Positions 1 to 11,200 of a stretch of 64,000 nucleotides of DNA are shown piece after piece (the first letter of the stretch is position 1; every line of letters starts with the position of its first letter). Below the pieces are notes generated by a model that searched no databases, was not told the origin of the DNA, and saw only the letters and a program-made list of their open reading frames with translations. The stretch is taken from the NCBI RefSeq assembly GCF_000759795.1, contig NZ_BBMZ01000007.1:310001-374000 (forward strand), given 5' to 3'. The translations under genes were made by a program, and so were the position numbers. This DNA is from Pseudescherichia vulneris NBRC 102420 (lineage in GTDB: Bacteria > Pseudomonadota > Gammaproteobacteria > Enterobacterales > Enterobacteriaceae).

Positions 1-1037
1 ATCACCAGCGCTACGGAGATGATCAGGCTGTGCTCGACCTCATCCAGCGAGGCGCGGATGGTGGGGGAGCGGTCCTGGGCGATCTGTAAGTCGATGGCCG
101 CCGGGATCGTCTCCTGTAGTTCCGGCAGTCGAGCGCGAATGCTGTCCACCGTCTGGATAATATTGGCTTCCGGCAGCTTGCGGATCATCAGCAGGATCGC
201 TGGCTTGGCGTTGGTCATCCCGGCGTTGCGCACGTCCTGCACCGAATCGGTGACGCTGGCAACGTCGCCGAGGCGCACCGCCGCCCCGTTGCTGTAGTGA
301 ACGATCAGCGGCTGGTAGGCCTCGGCGGTTTTGATCTCGTCGTTGGTTTGCAGCTGCCAACGGTGGGTGCCATCCTCGATAGCCCCCTGCGGCCTGCGCA
401 CGTTGGCGTTGTTAATCGCGCTGCGCACGGCGTCCAGTGATACGCCCTGGTTAAACAGCGCCTGCGGGTTGAGCGACACCCGCACGGCGGGCAGGGAGCT
501 GCCGCCCACGTCAACGTCGCCCACGCCGTCTATTTGCGAGATGGTCTGCGCCAGCTGCGTCGAGGCGAAGTCATACAGCTGCCCCTGGGAGTAGGTATCC
601 GAGGTTAACGTCAGGATCATGATCGGCGCATCGGACGGGTTCGCTTTCCGATAGGTCGGACGGCTCGGCATGCCGCTCGGCAGCAGGCTCTGCGCGGCGT
701 TGATCGCGGCCTGTACGTCTCGCGCGGCACCGTTGATGTCGCGATCGAATTTGAACTCCAGAATGATGCGCGTGCTGCCCAGCGAGCTGGAGGAGGTCAT
801 CTCATTGACCCCGGCGATGCGCCCGAGGGAGCGCTCCAGCGGCGTCGCCACCGAGGAGGCCATGGTCTCCGGCGATGCCCCCGGCAGGGAGGCGCTAACC
901 ATAATGACCGGGTAATCCACCTGCGGCAGCGGGGCCACCGGCAGCAGGCGGAAGCCAAGAATACCGCAGAGAGTAATCGCCAGCGAAATCAGGATTGTAG
1001 CAACCGGGCGGTGAATGAAGAGGGCAAAAAACTTCAC
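1..1037 (-). CDS. mdtC: MdtC, RND multidrug efflux transporter subunit (5' part; runs off the left edge)
   Basis: The N-terminal 345 codons of an AcrB-type inner-membrane RND pump are present; the family is about 1025 residues. The protein begins [14 protein letters not shown], followed by the first transmembrane helix and the start of the periplasmic porter domain. The start is GTG at 1037-1035, directly after the mdtB stop codon, with a GAGGAGG ribosome site inside the end of mdtB. MdtB and MdtC are known to form a heteromultimeric proton-driven pump with MdtA and TolC that exports bile salts and novobiocin. The transmembrane proton-relay aspartates lie beyond the window. The identity is secure; only the 3' end is missing. 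Confidence 0.96.
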   Translation of the reverse strand, partial: MKFFALFIHRPVATILISLAITLCGILGFRLLPVAPLPQVDYPVIMVSASLPGASPETMASSVATPLERSLGRIAGVNEMTSSSSLGSTRIILEFKFDRDINGAARDVQAAINAAQSLLPSGMPSRPTYRKANPSDAPIMILTLTSDTYSQGQLYDFASTQLAQTISQIDGVGDVDVGGSSLPAVRVSLNPQALFNQGVSLDAVRSAINNANVRRPQGAIEDGTHRWQLQTNDEIKTAEAYQPLIVHYSNGAAVRLGDVASVTDSVQDVRNAGMTNAKPAILLMIRKLPEANIIQTVDSIRARLPELQETIPAAIDLQIAQDRSPTIRASLDEVEHSLIISVALV

Positions 1038-4000
1038 TTATGCCTCCTCGCCTTCACGCTCTTCGCGACGGGGGAAGCGGTGGCGAACCCGCAGGGCCAG
1101 GCGGTCAAACAGCAGGTAGATCACCGGCGTGGTAAACAGGGTCAGCACCTGGCTCACCAGCAGGCCACCGACCATGCCGATCCCCAGCGGGCGGCGCAGC
1201 TCTGCGCCCACCCCGGTGCTCAGCATCAGCGGCAGCGCACCCAGTAGCGCCGCGAGGGTGGTCATCAGGATCGGACGGAAACGCAGCAGGCAGGCCTGAT
1301 AGATCGCCTCCCGGGGCGCCATGCCCTGTTCCCGCTCGGCGGCGAGGGCAAAGTCGATCATCATGATGGCGTTCTTTTTGACGATACCGATCAGCAGAAT
1401 GATACCGATAATGGCGATCACATCCAGCTCGCTGCCTGCCAGCATCAGGGCCAGCAGCGCGCCCACCCCTGCGGTAGGCAGGGTAGAGAGGATGGTGATC
1501 GGGTGGATAAAGCTCTCGTAGAGCACGCCAAGTACGATATACATCGCTACCACCGCCGCAACGATCAGCCATACGGTGCTGCCCAGCGCGTCCTGGAACG
1601 CCAGCGAGCTGCCCTGGAACTGGGTGGTGATATCCCCCGGCAGGCTGAGATTCTTCTCGCTATCCAGAATCGCCTGCACCGCATCCCCCAGCGCGTAACC
1701 ATCCGGAACGTTAAACGAGATGGTGGTAGACGGGAACTGGTCAAGGTGGTTGATCGCCAGCGGGGTATAGCGCTCTTCCACTTTGGCAATGGCGCTGAGC
1801 GGCACCACGCCGCCGTCGCTGCTGGTCAGGCGGATAGAGTCCAGTGCCGCCAGACCCGGCGTTGCGGCGGTGTTATGCTCCAGCACCACCCGGTACTGAT
1901 TAGCCTGGGTATAGATGGTGGAGATCAGCCGCTGGCCGAAGGCGTTGTAGAGGGCGTTATCCACGTCCGCCATCGTAATGCCGAGGCGGCTGGCGCTGTC
2001 CCGATCAACGTTAACGTAGGCGGCCAGCCCCTTATCCTGCCAGTCGCTGCTGACGTCCGCCAGCTGCGGCAGGGTCTGAAGCTCGCTCATTAGCTGCGGT
2101 ACCCAGGTGCTCAGCGCCTCAAGGGTCGTGGCCTGGAGGGTAAACTGATACTGGGTGCGGCTGACGGTGGTGTCGATGGTCAGATCCTGGGTTGGCTGGA
2201 GATAGAGCGCCACGCCGGGCACCTTCGCCACCGCCTGCTGAAGCCGGGCGATCACCGTCTGGACGCGATCGTCCCGGTCATCCAGCGGCTTGAGGTTGAT
2301 TTGCAGCCGGGCGCTGTTCAGCGACGGATTGGTGCCGTCAACGCCGACAAAGGCGGTCAGGCTCTCTACCGCCGGATCCTTCAGCACGATATCGCTCACC
2401 TGACGCTGGCGCTCCGCCATGCTGGCAAACGACGCCGACTGCGGGGCCTGCAACGTGCCCTGAATGATGCCGTTATCCTGGATCGGGAAGAAGCCTTTCG
2501 GGATAGTCACCCACAGCAGCACCGACAGCAGCAGCGCGCCTACCGCCACGCTCAAGGTCAGCCACGGATGGTTCAGCACCTTCGTCAGCCCCCGGCCATA
2601 GGCGGCAATCACGCGGTCGAAAAAGCGCTCCGAGGCACGGGAGAAGCGGTTCTGTTTGCGCAGGGATTCATGGCTGAGCATCCGGGCGCACATCATCGGC
2701 GTCAGGGTCAGAGAGACCACGGCGGAGATCAGAATCGCCACCGCCAGGGTGACGGCAAACTCGCGGAACAGACGCCCCACGATATCGCCCATAAACAGCA
2801 GCGGGATCAGCACCGCGATCAGCGAGAAGGTGAGGGAGATAATGGTGAAACCAATCTCTCCCGCGCCCTTCAGCGCCGCCGCCAGCGGCTTCTCGCCTTT
2901 TTCGATATAGCGGGAGATGTTCTCAATCACCACGATGGCGTCATCGACCACGAAGCCGGTGGCAATGGTCAGGGCCATCAGCGTCAGGTTGTTGATCGAG
3001 AAGTCGAGGAACACCATCACCGCAAAGGTGCCCACCAGCGACAGCGGTACCGCTACGGCGGGAATAATGGTCGCCGGGACGTTGCGCAGGAACAGGTAGA
3101 TGATCATCACCACCAGGCCGATGGCAAGCATCAGCTCAAACTGGGTGTCGTGCACCGAGGCGCGAATGTTGGTGGTGCGATCTGACAGGACCTTCACCGT
3201 GACCGACTTTGGCAGGCTCTCGGTAAGCTGGGGCAGCAGGGTACGGATGCTGTCGGCGGTAGAGAGAATGTTGGCGCCCGGCTGGCGCTGGACGTTCATC
3301 ACAATCGCCTGCTGCTTGTTGGCCCACGCTCCCAGCCAGCTGTTCTCTGCACCCTGCTCAATGGTCGCTACGTCGCCAAGGCGGATCGGTGCCCCGTTTT
3401 GGTAGGCGACGATCAGGCGGCGGTAGTCTTCGGCGGACTGCATCTGGTCGTTCGCAGAGAGAGTCACCGCCCGCGTTGGGCCGTCGAGGCTACCCTTCGC
3501 CGAGTTCACGTTGTTGTTGTTAATCGCCGTGCGCACGGTTTCGCTGGTCAGCCCGAGGGCGGCGATGGCCTGAGCGTTAAGCTTCACCCGTACCGCCGGA
3601 CGCTGGCCGCCGGAAAGCGTCACCAGGCCGACGCCAGCAACCTGAGAGATCTTCTGCGCTACCCGGGTCTCGACCATGTCCTCGACCTGGGTCATCGGCA
3701 TCGCGGTTGAGGTCACCGCCAGCGACATGATCGGCGGATCCGCCGGGTTAACCTTGCTGTAGACCGGTGGGTTAGGCAGATCGGAGGGCAGCAGGTTGGT
3801 GGCGGCGTTAATTGCGGCCTGCACCTCCTGCTCGGCAACGTCCAGCCCCAGCGTCAGCTGAAACTGTAGCGTCACGACCGATGCGCCACCGGAGCTTTGG
3901 GAAGACATCTGCTTCAGGCCAGACATCTGGCCAAACTGGCGCTCAAGGGGCGCGGTGACGGCGGAGGTCATCACGTCCGGGCTAGCGCCAGGATAGAGGG

Positions 4001-4172
4001 TCACTACCTGAATCGTAGGATAGTCCACCTCGGGCAGGGCGGAGACCGGCAGAAAACGGTAGCCGATGATCCCGGCCAGCAGGATCGCCACCATCAACAG
4101 AGTAGTGGCAACCGGACGCAGAATAAACAGGCGGGACGGGCCGCCGGTGGCGCTGGGAGGTAACACCTGCAT
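1038..4172 (-). CDS. mdtB: MdtB, RND multidrug efflux transporter subunit
   Basis: This is a 1044-residue RND permease, against about 1040 in E. coli. It shows the N-terminal helix, two large periplasmic loops, and a TM4 motif [11 protein letters not shown] carrying the adjacent aspartates of the proton relay. The ATG at 4172 shares one base with the mdtA stop (TGATG) and the stop abuts the mdtC start, so mdtA, mdtB and mdtC are translationally coupled. By family knowledge it pairs with MdtC in the inner membrane and docks on MdtA and TolC. Expression in E. coli depends on BaeSR. Confidence 0.98.
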   Translation of the reverse strand: MQVLPPSATGGPSRLFILRPVATTLLMVAILLAGIIGYRFLPVSALPEVDYPTIQVVTLYPGASPDVMTSAVTAPLERQFGQMSGLKQMSSQSSGGASVVTLQFQLTLGLDVAEQEVQAAINAATNLLPSDLPNPPVYSKVNPADPPIMSLAVTSTAMPMTQVEDMVETRVAQKISQVAGVGLVTLSGGQRPAVRVKLNAQAIAALGLTSETVRTAINNNNVNSAKGSLDGPTRAVTLSANDQMQSAEDYRRLIVAYQNGAPIRLGDVATIEQGAENSWLGAWANKQQAIVMNVQRQPGANILSTADSIRTLLPQLTESLPKSVTVKVLSDRTTNIRASVHDTQFELMLAIGLVVMIIYLFLRNVPATIIPAVAVPLSLVGTFAVMVFLDFSINNLTLMALTIATGFVVDDAIVVIENISRYIEKGEKPLAAALKGAGEIGFTIISLTFSLIAVLIPLLFMGDIVGRLFREFAVTLAVAILISAVVSLTLTPMMCARMLSHESLRKQNRFSRASERFFDRVIAAYGRGLTKVLNHPWLTLSVAVGALLLSVLLWVTIPKGFFPIQDNGIIQGTLQAPQSASFASMAERQRQVSDIVLKDPAVESLTAFVGVDGTNPSLNSARLQINLKPLDDRDDRVQTVIARLQQAVAKVPGVALYLQPTQDLTIDTTVSRTQYQFTLQATTLEALSTWVPQLMSELQTLPQLADVSSDWQDKGLAAYVNVDRDSASRLGITMADVDNALYNAFGQRLISTIYTQANQYRVVLEHNTAATPGLAALDSIRLTSSDGGVVPLSAIAKVEERYTPLAINHLDQFPSTTISFNVPDGYALGDAVQAILDSEKNLSLPGDITTQFQGSSLAFQDALGSTVWLIVAAVVAMYIVLGVLYESFIHPITILSTLPTAGVGALLALMLAGSELDVIAIIGIILLIGIVKKNAIMMIDFALAAEREQGMAPREAIYQACLLRFRPILMTTLAALLGALPLMLSTGVGAELRRPLGIGMVGGLLVSQVLTLFTTPVIYLLFDRLALRVRHRFPRREEREGEEA

Positions 4173-5416
4173 CAGGAACCCGCTCCCTGTGCAGCGCGCG
4201 TGCCGTGAGTTTTCGCCTGGGCGGCAGGGGCGGCATCGGCGCTCTGGGCCGTTACCACCTCAACCTGCGCACCTTCGGTTAAGCGATCGATGCCGTCGGT
4301 GACCACCCGGTCGCCCGCCGACAGCCCGGCGCTAATCGCCACCTGCTGGCTGTTCTGAATGCCGGGCGTTACGGTGTGCTTGCTCACTTTGTTCTGCTCG
4401 TTCAGCACCCAGACGAAGTGACCGTCGTTACCCATCTGCAGCGCGGCGGTCGGGATCAGCACCGCATTCTGCTCGGTAGAGACCAGCATCCTGGCGTTAA
4501 CGAACTGGTTAGGAAAGAGAGCGTCGTCCTGGTTGGCAAAGCGGGCTTTCAGCTTGATGGTGCCGGTAGTGGTGTCGATCTGGTTGTCGAGGCTTAGCAG
4601 GGTACCGTCGCTCAGCTTCTGCTTGTTGGTGCGGTCCCAGGCTTCAACGCTAAGGGTCTGCCCGGCCTTTTGCGCCTGCACCACCGTGGCGATATCGCTC
4701 TCCGGCAGGGTAAAGACCAGATCGATAGGGTGGGTCTGGGTGATGACCACAATCCCGGTGGTGTCGCCGCTGGAGATCTGGTTGCCGATGTCGACCTGCT
4801 TCAGGCCCACGCGACCATCAATCGGGGCGGTGATGCGGCTCCAGTCCAGCTGCAGCTGGGCGCTGGCAACCGAGGCTTCATCTGCCTTGATGGTGCCCTG
4901 GGATTCGCTTACCAGCGCCTGCTGGGCATCCAGCTCCTGGCGGGAAACCAGGTTGGTTTTGACCAGCTGCTGATAGCGGGCCAGATCGCGCTGGGCATTA
5001 GCCAGCGTGGCTCTGTCCTTCGCCAGCTGGCCCTGGGCCTGGGCGAGCGCCACTTTAAACTGGCTGGGATCGATCTCTGCTAAAAGGTCTCCGGCCTTGA
5101 CCTGCTGGCCCTCCTGGAAGTGCAGGGCCATCAGCTGGCCGTCAACGCGGCTGCGCACGGTGACGGTATTGGCGGCGGTGATAGTGCCGAGGCCGGACAA
5201 ATAGCGAGGTACTTCGCCTTCTACGGCGGTGGCGGCCTGCACCGGGGCCAGCGGCATACCGCGACGGCCACCTGCTGCGCCACGCCCGGCGTGTGGAGCG
5301 TTTGCCCCTGGGGCGGTCTGCGTACCGTTGTGGCTATGCCAGTACCAAAGTGCGGCAATAGCAACAAGCGCCACGCCGATAACCATCGCCCAGCGGGCAT
5401 TAACACGACCTTTCAT
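4172..5416 (-). CDS. mdtA: MdtA, periplasmic adaptor (membrane fusion protein) of MdtABC
   Basis: This is a 414-residue HlyD/AcrA-type adaptor. It has an N-terminal membrane anchor (roughly residues 8-24), a biotinyl-lipoyl-like segment ([20 protein letters not shown]), an alpha-helical hairpin rich in Ala and Gln, and C-terminal beta-barrel domains. It links MdtBC to TolC. I chose the ATG at 5416, which gives MKGRVNARW and matches the family length of 415. The frame stays open to 5707, but that extension only translates the REP repeats upstream and should not be annotated. It is the first gene of mdtABC. Confidence 0.97.
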   Translation of the reverse strand: MKGRVNARWAMVIGVALVAIAALWYWHSHNGTQTAPGANAPHAGRGAAGGRRGMPLAPVQAATAVEGEVPRYLSGLGTITAANTVTVRSRVDGQLMALHFQEGQQVKAGDLLAEIDPSQFKVALAQAQGQLAKDRATLANAQRDLARYQQLVKTNLVSRQELDAQQALVSESQGTIKADEASVASAQLQLDWSRITAPIDGRVGLKQVDIGNQISSGDTTGIVVITQTHPIDLVFTLPESDIATVVQAQKAGQTLSVEAWDRTNKQKLSDGTLLSLDNQIDTTTGTIKLKARFANQDDALFPNQFVNARMLVSTEQNAVLIPTAALQMGNDGHFVWVLNEQNKVSKHTVTPGIQNSQQVAISAGLSAGDRVVTDGIDRLTEGAQVEVVTAQSADAAPAAQAKTHGTRAAQGAGS

Positions 5417-5479
5417 TGTTATCCGTATCTCTTCCTGAAACATTTCACAGAATGATACTAGTTTAGTAATGCAACGCCG

Positions 5480-5497
5480 CAGAAAAATGGAGGAAAT
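5480..5497 (-). promoter_or_regulatory. candidate BaeR box upstream of mdtA
   Basis: On the minus strand the sequence ATTTCCTCCATTTTTCTG matches the BaeR consensus as I remember it (TTTTTCTCCATDATTGGC) at about 12 of 18 positions, including an intact CTCCAT core. It ends 64 bases before the mdtA start. BaeR is the known activator of mdtABC in E. coli. The right half matches poorly, so this is a candidate only. Confidence 0.35.
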
Positions 5498-5530
5498 ATG
5501 AAAGACCGTAGGGAATCGTCTGAATGGGAC

Positions 5531-5813
5531 GGGCATTGCACAATGGTGGCATGAAATCGCCGGGTGGCGGCTACGCCTTACCCGGCCTACGGGCACGGAG
5601 GCGGTTGTGGGAGCCGTAGGCCCGGCAAGCGGAGCGCTGCCGGGCATTGCACACTGGTGGCATGAAATCGCCGGGTGGCGGCTACGCCTTACCCGGCCTA
5701 CGGGCACGGAGGCGGTGGTGGGAGCCGTAGGCCCGGCAAGCGGAGCGCCGCCGGGCGTTGCACAATGGTGGCAGGAAATTGCCGGGAGGCGGCTACGCCT
5801 TACCCGGCCTACA
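5531..5813. repeat. BIME: five alternating REP palindromes in a 111-bp tandem array
   Basis: A 111-bp unit is repeated about 2.5 times, starting at 5531, 5642 and 5753, with only a few substitutions. Each unit holds one REP sequence of the type GCCGGGTGGCGGCTACGCC and, in the first two units, one inverted REP (GTAGGCCCGGCAAGCGGAGC). REPs lie at 5559-5590, 5616-5645, 5670-5701, 5727-5756 and 5781-5812. The array fills the gap between the yegD stop and the mdtA promoter. BIMEs are known to stabilise upstream mRNA and to bind gyrase or IHF; which applies here is unknown. Confidence 0.9.
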
Positions 5814-5837
5814 AAGTGCGGAGCGCACTATGGATTT

Positions 5838-7187
5838 TTAAAACACCACCTGCGCCCAGCGGGCGAGGCCTGCGGTGACCGAACCAAAATCGTCGCCGCC
5901 AGCAATCGGAATGCCGGGCAGGGCCTCGGCCAGTGCCTTTTTGATCAGCGGTGAGCGGGCGCTGCCCCCGGTCAGGTAGATAACGTCTGGCGTCTCGTTG
6001 CTGCTTGCCAACGCCAGCTGCACCTGCTCAAGGATCCGCGTCAGCGGCTGGTTGAGGGCGGTCTCCAGCCCCTCCTGGGTGATGGCCGTTGCCAGCTCGT
6101 CGCTGATAAACGGCAGACGGGCCTCGGTTTGCAGGCTGTCGGAGAGGGCAATCTTGCTCTCTTCCGCGCTGCGCACCAGGCGGTAGCTGAGGCGCTGACG
6201 CCACACCTTCACCAGCCGCGCCACCTTATCCCCTTCCCGGGCGTCGCGCACCAGGTCGTTGAGCAGACGGCCATTAGCACTGCTGTAGAAGTCGCTCTGG
6301 GCCGGAACATCGTTAATCGCTACCGCGTTCCACCACGGCAGGATCGGCAGGGCGATGCCTTTTTCGGTCTGGCCGCCCATGCCCAGCAGCGGCATCAGGT
6401 GCTTAAAGGCCAGCGCAATATCGAGATCGTTACCGCCGACGCGGCAGCCGCTGTGGCCCAGCAGGCTGGTATCGCGATCCTGGCGCTGGTGCCACTGGGG
6501 CCCCATTAGCAGCAGCGAGCAGTCGGTGGTCCCGCCGCCGATATCCACCACCAGCACGCGCTTCTCTGATAGCAACGTGGCTTCAAAATCCAGCCCGGCC
6601 GCAACCGGCTCGTACTGAAATACCACCTCATTAAAGCCTGCGCGCTTTGCGGCACGCTCGAGGATCCCCTGCGCCTGGGCGTTGGCGTCATCGCCGCCCA
6701 GCCCCTGGAAGTTGATGGGGCGGCCAATCACCGCTTGATCGATGGCCTCCGGCAGCTGGCTCTCGGCCTGCTGGCGAATATGCAGCATCATGGCGCAGAC
6801 CAGATCCTCAAATAGCGCGATCTGCTGCGGCTTCAGGCCGCTGGCACCGAGGAAGGATTTTGGCGATTTAACGAAGTAGACCTCTTCCGGATCCTGAGCG
6901 TACTGCTGCAGCGACTGAAGCCCAAACTGCACGCTGCCCGGCAGTACCTCGATATCCTCTTCGCGGTTGAAGTTCATCGCCCGACGCAGCAGCGCCTGGG
7001 TTTCGCTCCCGGTGGCGGGGACGTCATGGTGGCGATAGAGCCACTCGCTGACCGCTTCCCGCGTCGGGGCGCAGAGCATTGACGGCAGTAGCGTGCTGCC
7101 GTTTTCCATTTTTAAGAGCTGCGGGATGCCGTCGCGCATTACCGCAACAGAGCAGTTTGCCGTGCCGTAGTCAAAACCAATAAACAT
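5838..7187 (-). CDS. yegD: YegD, Hsp70-like actin-fold ATPase
   Basis: This 449-residue protein (E. coli YegD is 450) has the DnaK nucleotide-binding fold but no substrate-binding domain. Visible motifs are the N-terminal phosphate-1 loop (FDYGTANCSVAV), the phosphate-2 loop (VVDIGGGTTDCSLL) and the adenosine motif near the C-terminus (YLTGGSARSPLI). It is predicted to be a cytosolic chaperone-like ATPase; its client is not known. It is transcribed away from alkA, with a 113-bp shared upstream region, and is followed by the BIME. Confidence 0.95.
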   Translation of the reverse strand: MFIGFDYGTANCSVAVMRDGIPQLLKMENGSTLLPSMLCAPTREAVSEWLYRHHDVPATGSETQALLRRAMNFNREEDIEVLPGSVQFGLQSLQQYAQDPEEVYFVKSPKSFLGASGLKPQQIALFEDLVCAMMLHIRQQAESQLPEAIDQAVIGRPINFQGLGGDDANAQAQGILERAAKRAGFNEVVFQYEPVAAGLDFEATLLSEKRVLVVDIGGGTTDCSLLLMGPQWHQRQDRDTSLLGHSGCRVGGNDLDIALAFKHLMPLLGMGGQTEKGIALPILPWWNAVAINDVPAQSDFYSSANGRLLNDLVRDAREGDKVARLVKVWRQRLSYRLVRSAEESKIALSDSLQTEARLPFISDELATAITQEGLETALNQPLTRILEQVQLALASSNETPDVIYLTGGSARSPLIKKALAEALPGIPIAGGDDFGSVTAGLARWAQVVF

Positions 7188-7300
7188 GAAAGTTCCCCAT
7201 GCCGGTGAAGAAGGGGGGCGACTTTAGCCGAAAGGATTATGAAAGCAAAGCAAAAAAGTGGCGGGGCGCTTAAGCTGAAGAGAGTGTGAGAGGAGCAACT

Positions 7301-7330
7301 ATGTCTACAACGAGTATGTCTACAACGAGC
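7301..7330 (+). repeat. 15-bp tandem duplication at the alkA start
   Basis: ATGTCTACAACGAGT is followed directly by ATGTCTACAACGAGC and then by the ATG that matches the E. coli AlkA start. One transition separates the copies. The result is three in-frame ATG codons spaced 15 bp apart behind one ribosome site. Confidence 0.9.
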
Positions 7331-8200
7331 ATGTATACCCTGAAATGGAAGCCGCCCTACGACTGGGCGTGGATGTTAGGTTTTTTACAGGCACGTGCGG
7401 TGACCGGCGTGGAAGTGGTCAGCGAAGGCCGCTACGTGCGCAGCTTTGCGCTGGGAGAGCACCAGGGGATCGTCACCGCCGAGCCGGACGAGGCTAACCA
7501 TACGCTGCGCGTCACCCTTAGCGCTGGGCTGCTGCCGGTCGCCGAGGCGTGTCTGGCCCGGCTGGGACGTCTGTTCGATCTCGCCTGCGATCCGCAGGAG
7601 ATTATTCAGGCCCTCGGCTCGGTGGGCGAGCAGAGGCCGGGCCTGCGGCTGCCGGGCTCGATGGACACCTTTGAACAGGGCGTGCGCGCCATTCTTGGGC
7701 AGCTGGTTAGCGTGGCGATGGCGGCTAAGCTGACGGGTAAGGTGGTGGAACTCCTGGGTGAGCCGCTGGCAGACGCGCCGGGCTTTATCTGCTTCCCGAC
7801 GGCTGAAACTATGGCCCAGGCCGATCCCACGGCGTTAAAGGCACTCGGGATGCCGCTTAAGCGCGCCGAGGCGCTGATTAATTTGGCCCGTGCCACTCTC
7901 GACGGCGAGTTTCCATTGCAGGCTCCGGCGGATATCGAGCAGGGCGTGAAGCTATTGCAGCGTTTTCCCGGGATCGGGCGCTGGACGGCAAACTATTTGG
8001 CGATGCGCGGCTGGCAGGCGAAAGATGTCTTTTTGGCCGACGACTACGCTATCAAGCAACGCTTCGCGGGCATGACTCCGGCGCAAATCCGCCGCTATGC
8101 CCAGCGCTGGCAGCCCTGGCGATCTTATGCGCTGCTGCACATCTGGTACACCCCGGACTGGCAGCCGACTGTTGACGAGGGTCAGTTGATAGCAAAGTAG
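7301..8200 (+). CDS. alkA: AlkA, 3-methyladenine DNA glycosylase II
   Basis: This 299-residue base-excision glycosylase has the N-terminal AlkA domain and a HhH-GPD fold. The helix-hairpin-helix is seen in LLQRFPGIGRWTANYLAMRG, followed by the catalytic-aspartate segment VFLADDYAIKQRF. E. coli AlkA is 282 residues and starts at MYTL. Here the GAGGAG ribosome site precedes the ATG at 7301, giving ten extra residues (MSTTSMSTTS) encoded by a 15-bp tandem duplication. Initiation at 7316 or 7331 is also possible. No clear Ada box was checked. The 3' end overlaps convergent yegE by 19 bp. Confidence 0.95.
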   Translation: MSTTSMSTTSMYTLKWKPPYDWAWMLGFLQARAVTGVEVVSEGRYVRSFALGEHQGIVTAEPDEANHTLRVTLSAGLLPVAEACLARLGRLFDLACDPQEIIQALGSVGEQRPGLRLPGSMDTFEQGVRAILGQLVSVAMAAKLTGKVVELLGEPLADAPGFICFPTAETMAQADPTALKALGMPLKRAEALINLARATLDGEFPLQAPADIEQGVKLLQRFPGIGRWTANYLAMRGWQAKDVFLADDYAIKQRFAGMTPAQIRRYAQRWQPWRSYALLHIWYTPDWQPTVDEGQLIAK

Positions 8201-11200
8201 CTTGTGTTGAGCATCAGATCCAGCGGCTGGGCCTGGGAGATAGTGTCCCCGAAGATATAGTCAATGCCGATGCCGGAGAGAGTATCCATCATCATCGGCT
8301 GGTTGGTCGGCCCGGCGATGCTTTTCATCCCCAGGCGGTGAGCGTGGCCCTGCACGATAGTGACCATCATCTCGTCCATCAGGTTACCGTGCACGTTGTT
8401 AACCAGCTCCGGCTCCAGCAGGACGTAGTCCGCCATCTGCGGCATAAGATGGTTGAAGATCTCCAGGTCGCGTCCAATGTGGCTGATAATGAGTCGGCAG
8501 CCCGCCTGACGAAGCTTAGCGAGACCGTCGCCGATGCTGCTCTCTTCACGCATCAGGGCATCGGCATCGATCACAAAGTGCAGCAGGCGGCCAGGCATTC
8601 TGCTCTGTGCCAGCTTCTCAACGATCTCGTTTATGACCGTCCGGCTGGCCAGCCCGGCGCTGGAGAGCGGCAGGGCAACGCTGACCCCTTTACGCACCAC
8701 CCCGGCAGCGCTGTTGGTAAAGAACTCGTGGATCACCCGCCGATCGAGGGCGCGGATCAGCTCCGGGTCGGCGAGGCCGGAGCGGAAGGCGCGCTCCTCC
8801 ATGGCTTCCCCTTCGCTGGTCCACAGGCGCAGCGAGAGCAGCCAGAAGTTGCAGGACTCCGGCACCCGTGGGGAGGCGACGCCGCGCGCCACCAGCAGCA
8901 GATGGTTGTCGCGGATCATCCGCGACTGCTCCTCAAGGGAGATCAGGCTGCGGTTGTGATGCATATGATCCTGCTGCGGCTCGTACACCGTGACCACGCC
9001 GCGACCGTTGTTTTTCGAAGCGTAGCAGGCGATATCCGCCTGGGACATCACCTCCGAGGCCTGGCAGTTGCTCTCATCAATCAGGGTGATCCCGGCGCTC
9101 GCGCCGATGCGGTGCAGGCGGCCCTCCCACATAAAGCGGTAGTCGTTGATCGCATGGATAATGCGGCCGGAGATGTAGCGGGCGCTCTCAATATTGCAGT
9201 CCGGCAGCAGCAGGCCAAACTCATCCCCGCCGAGGCGGGCCAGGATATCGGTAGAGCGCAGCATGCTCAGCATCAGAGAGGAGAGCTCCCGCAGCAAGGC
9301 ATCCCCTGCCGCATGGCCTGCGGTGTCGTTCACCGCCTTAAAGCGGTCGAGATCGATATAGACCAGCGCATGGCGCTGATGCGTCTCCTGCACCGTGTGC
9401 AGCAGGCGCTTGAGATGGTTCTCGAAGCTGACGCGGTTCGCCAGATGGGTCAGCGCATCGTGAGAGGCACTATAGCTCAGCTGACGCAGCATCTTCCGGG
9501 ATTCGGTGACGTCCTGAATAACCAGCACGAAGCCGATGTTATGCCCTTCAAGGGTGCTGAGTGGCGTCACGCTATAGTGAATATCGTAGGTTCCGCCGTT
9601 GCGGCAGTGCAGCACCACGTCCTGCTCGATAGCCGAACGTGACATATCACCGCTATGAATGTTTTCCAGCGCGGGGCCGTTGTCGCCAAAGGTAATGCGC
9701 AGCACGTTCAGCAAGGCCTGACCGATGGCGTGCTCCTGCTGCCAGCCACTCAATTTTTCCGCCACCGGGTTCATAAAGGTGACGTTCATGTCCACGTCGG
9801 TACAGAGCACCGCTTCGCCGATGGAGTCGAGCGTGATGTGCAGACGCTCTTTCTCCTGGAACAGGGCCTCGTTGAGCTGCTTCACCTCGGTCATATCCAT
9901 ATTGACGCCGAGCAGCCGTTCAACCTCGCCGTTTTTATTCAGCACCCGGTTCGCCAGGGTACGAATATGGCGAATGCCCCCTTTAACGTGGATGCGAAAC
10001 TCCAGCTTAAAGGCCACCCTGGCCACCAGCGAGTCGCGAACAATGCGCTCGGTCTCGGCTCTGTCCTCGGGGACCACGCACTCATACCAGAGCTTCCAGG
10101 TGGGCTTCACGTGCGGCGGCAGTTCGTAGAGCTCAAACATGCGCTTATCCCAGCTGATGATGTCCGGCTCCAGCTCCCACTCCCAGATGCCAATTCCGCC
10201 CGCCTCGTTAGCCAGCGTAATGCGCTCCATCAGCCGCTTGTTGACCCATTCGGTGTGCTTGAGATCGTTGATATCTTCGACCTGAGAGATGAAGTAGAGC
10301 GGCGTGCCGTCCGGGTGGCGCACCAGCGACACCGCCAGCAGCGCCCAGACGATATCCCCCGTGCGGGTGTAGTAGCGCTTCTCCATGGAGTAGCTGTCAA
10401 TGTCGCCGCGCACCAGCGACTCAAGCTGCTCCAGATCGCTATTGAGATCTTCCGGCCAGGTGAGCTGCTGGAAGGTCAGCAGGCGCAGCTCATCCTGGGA
10501 GTAGCCGAGAAAGCTGCACAGCGCTTTATTGACCTGTAACCACTGGCCGTCGGTGCCCACCAGCGCCATGCCAATGGCGGAGTACTCCATCGCATTACGA
10601 AAGCGGGCCTCGCTTTCGGTAATGTGCTTGCGCTCGGCACGGAAAGAGTACATCACCATGGTCATCACGTTGGCGGGCAGCAGGATCATCAGGAACGGCA
10701 GCCAGGGCGCGTTCAGCATGGCGCTGCTGTTGAAGTTGATGAGCTCAATCGGGCTGTGGGTCATGATCAGCGACACCACCATGATGGTGACGAGGAAGAT
10801 GAGAAAGGCCTCGAGGCGCGGCAGGCGAACGGCGGTCCACATCAGCAGGACGATAACGGCGGTAAAGGGCCACGGCAGATAGGTCATCGAGAGCCAGCTG
10901 AGAAAAAGCGTCACGGCCAGCGTCACCAGGGTTTCCAGCAGCAGCTGCGGCTTACGGTGGCGCAGCAGGTAGTGCAGCTTGAACATCAGCCCGAGCGGGA
11001 CCAGCGCCAGCGCGCCGATGGATTCTGAAAGCACCCAGATCATAAAGGTGCGCAGCAGGTTTTCGCTGCTGGACACCAGGCAAATCAGCAGTCCACCCAG
11101 CAGGGGAGGGATCACAGCACTGCCGATGGTCAGGCGGATCCAGTCGCTCAGGTTCTGCAGCGGGTTGTACCACGGCAGCATCTTACGCAGCAGCACTGCG

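Noticed and set aside
2301-3185. 294-codon open frame opposite mdtB
   Set aside because: It is a shadow of mdtB, rich in His, Gln and Arg, without motifs.
5417-5707. N-terminal extension of MdtA
   Set aside because: It translates REP repeats (a repeated [14 protein letters not shown]) and has no counterpart in the family; MKGRVNARW at 5416 is the start.
5531-5813. Possible CRISPR array because of regular repeats
   Set aside because: The unit is 111 bp, the whole unit repeats without unique spacers, and the contents are REP palindromes.
8338-9642. 434-codon open frame opposite yegE
   Set aside because: It is a GC-rich shadow of yegE on the other strand, with His/Arg/Gln-rich low-information protein, no family motif and no ribosome site.
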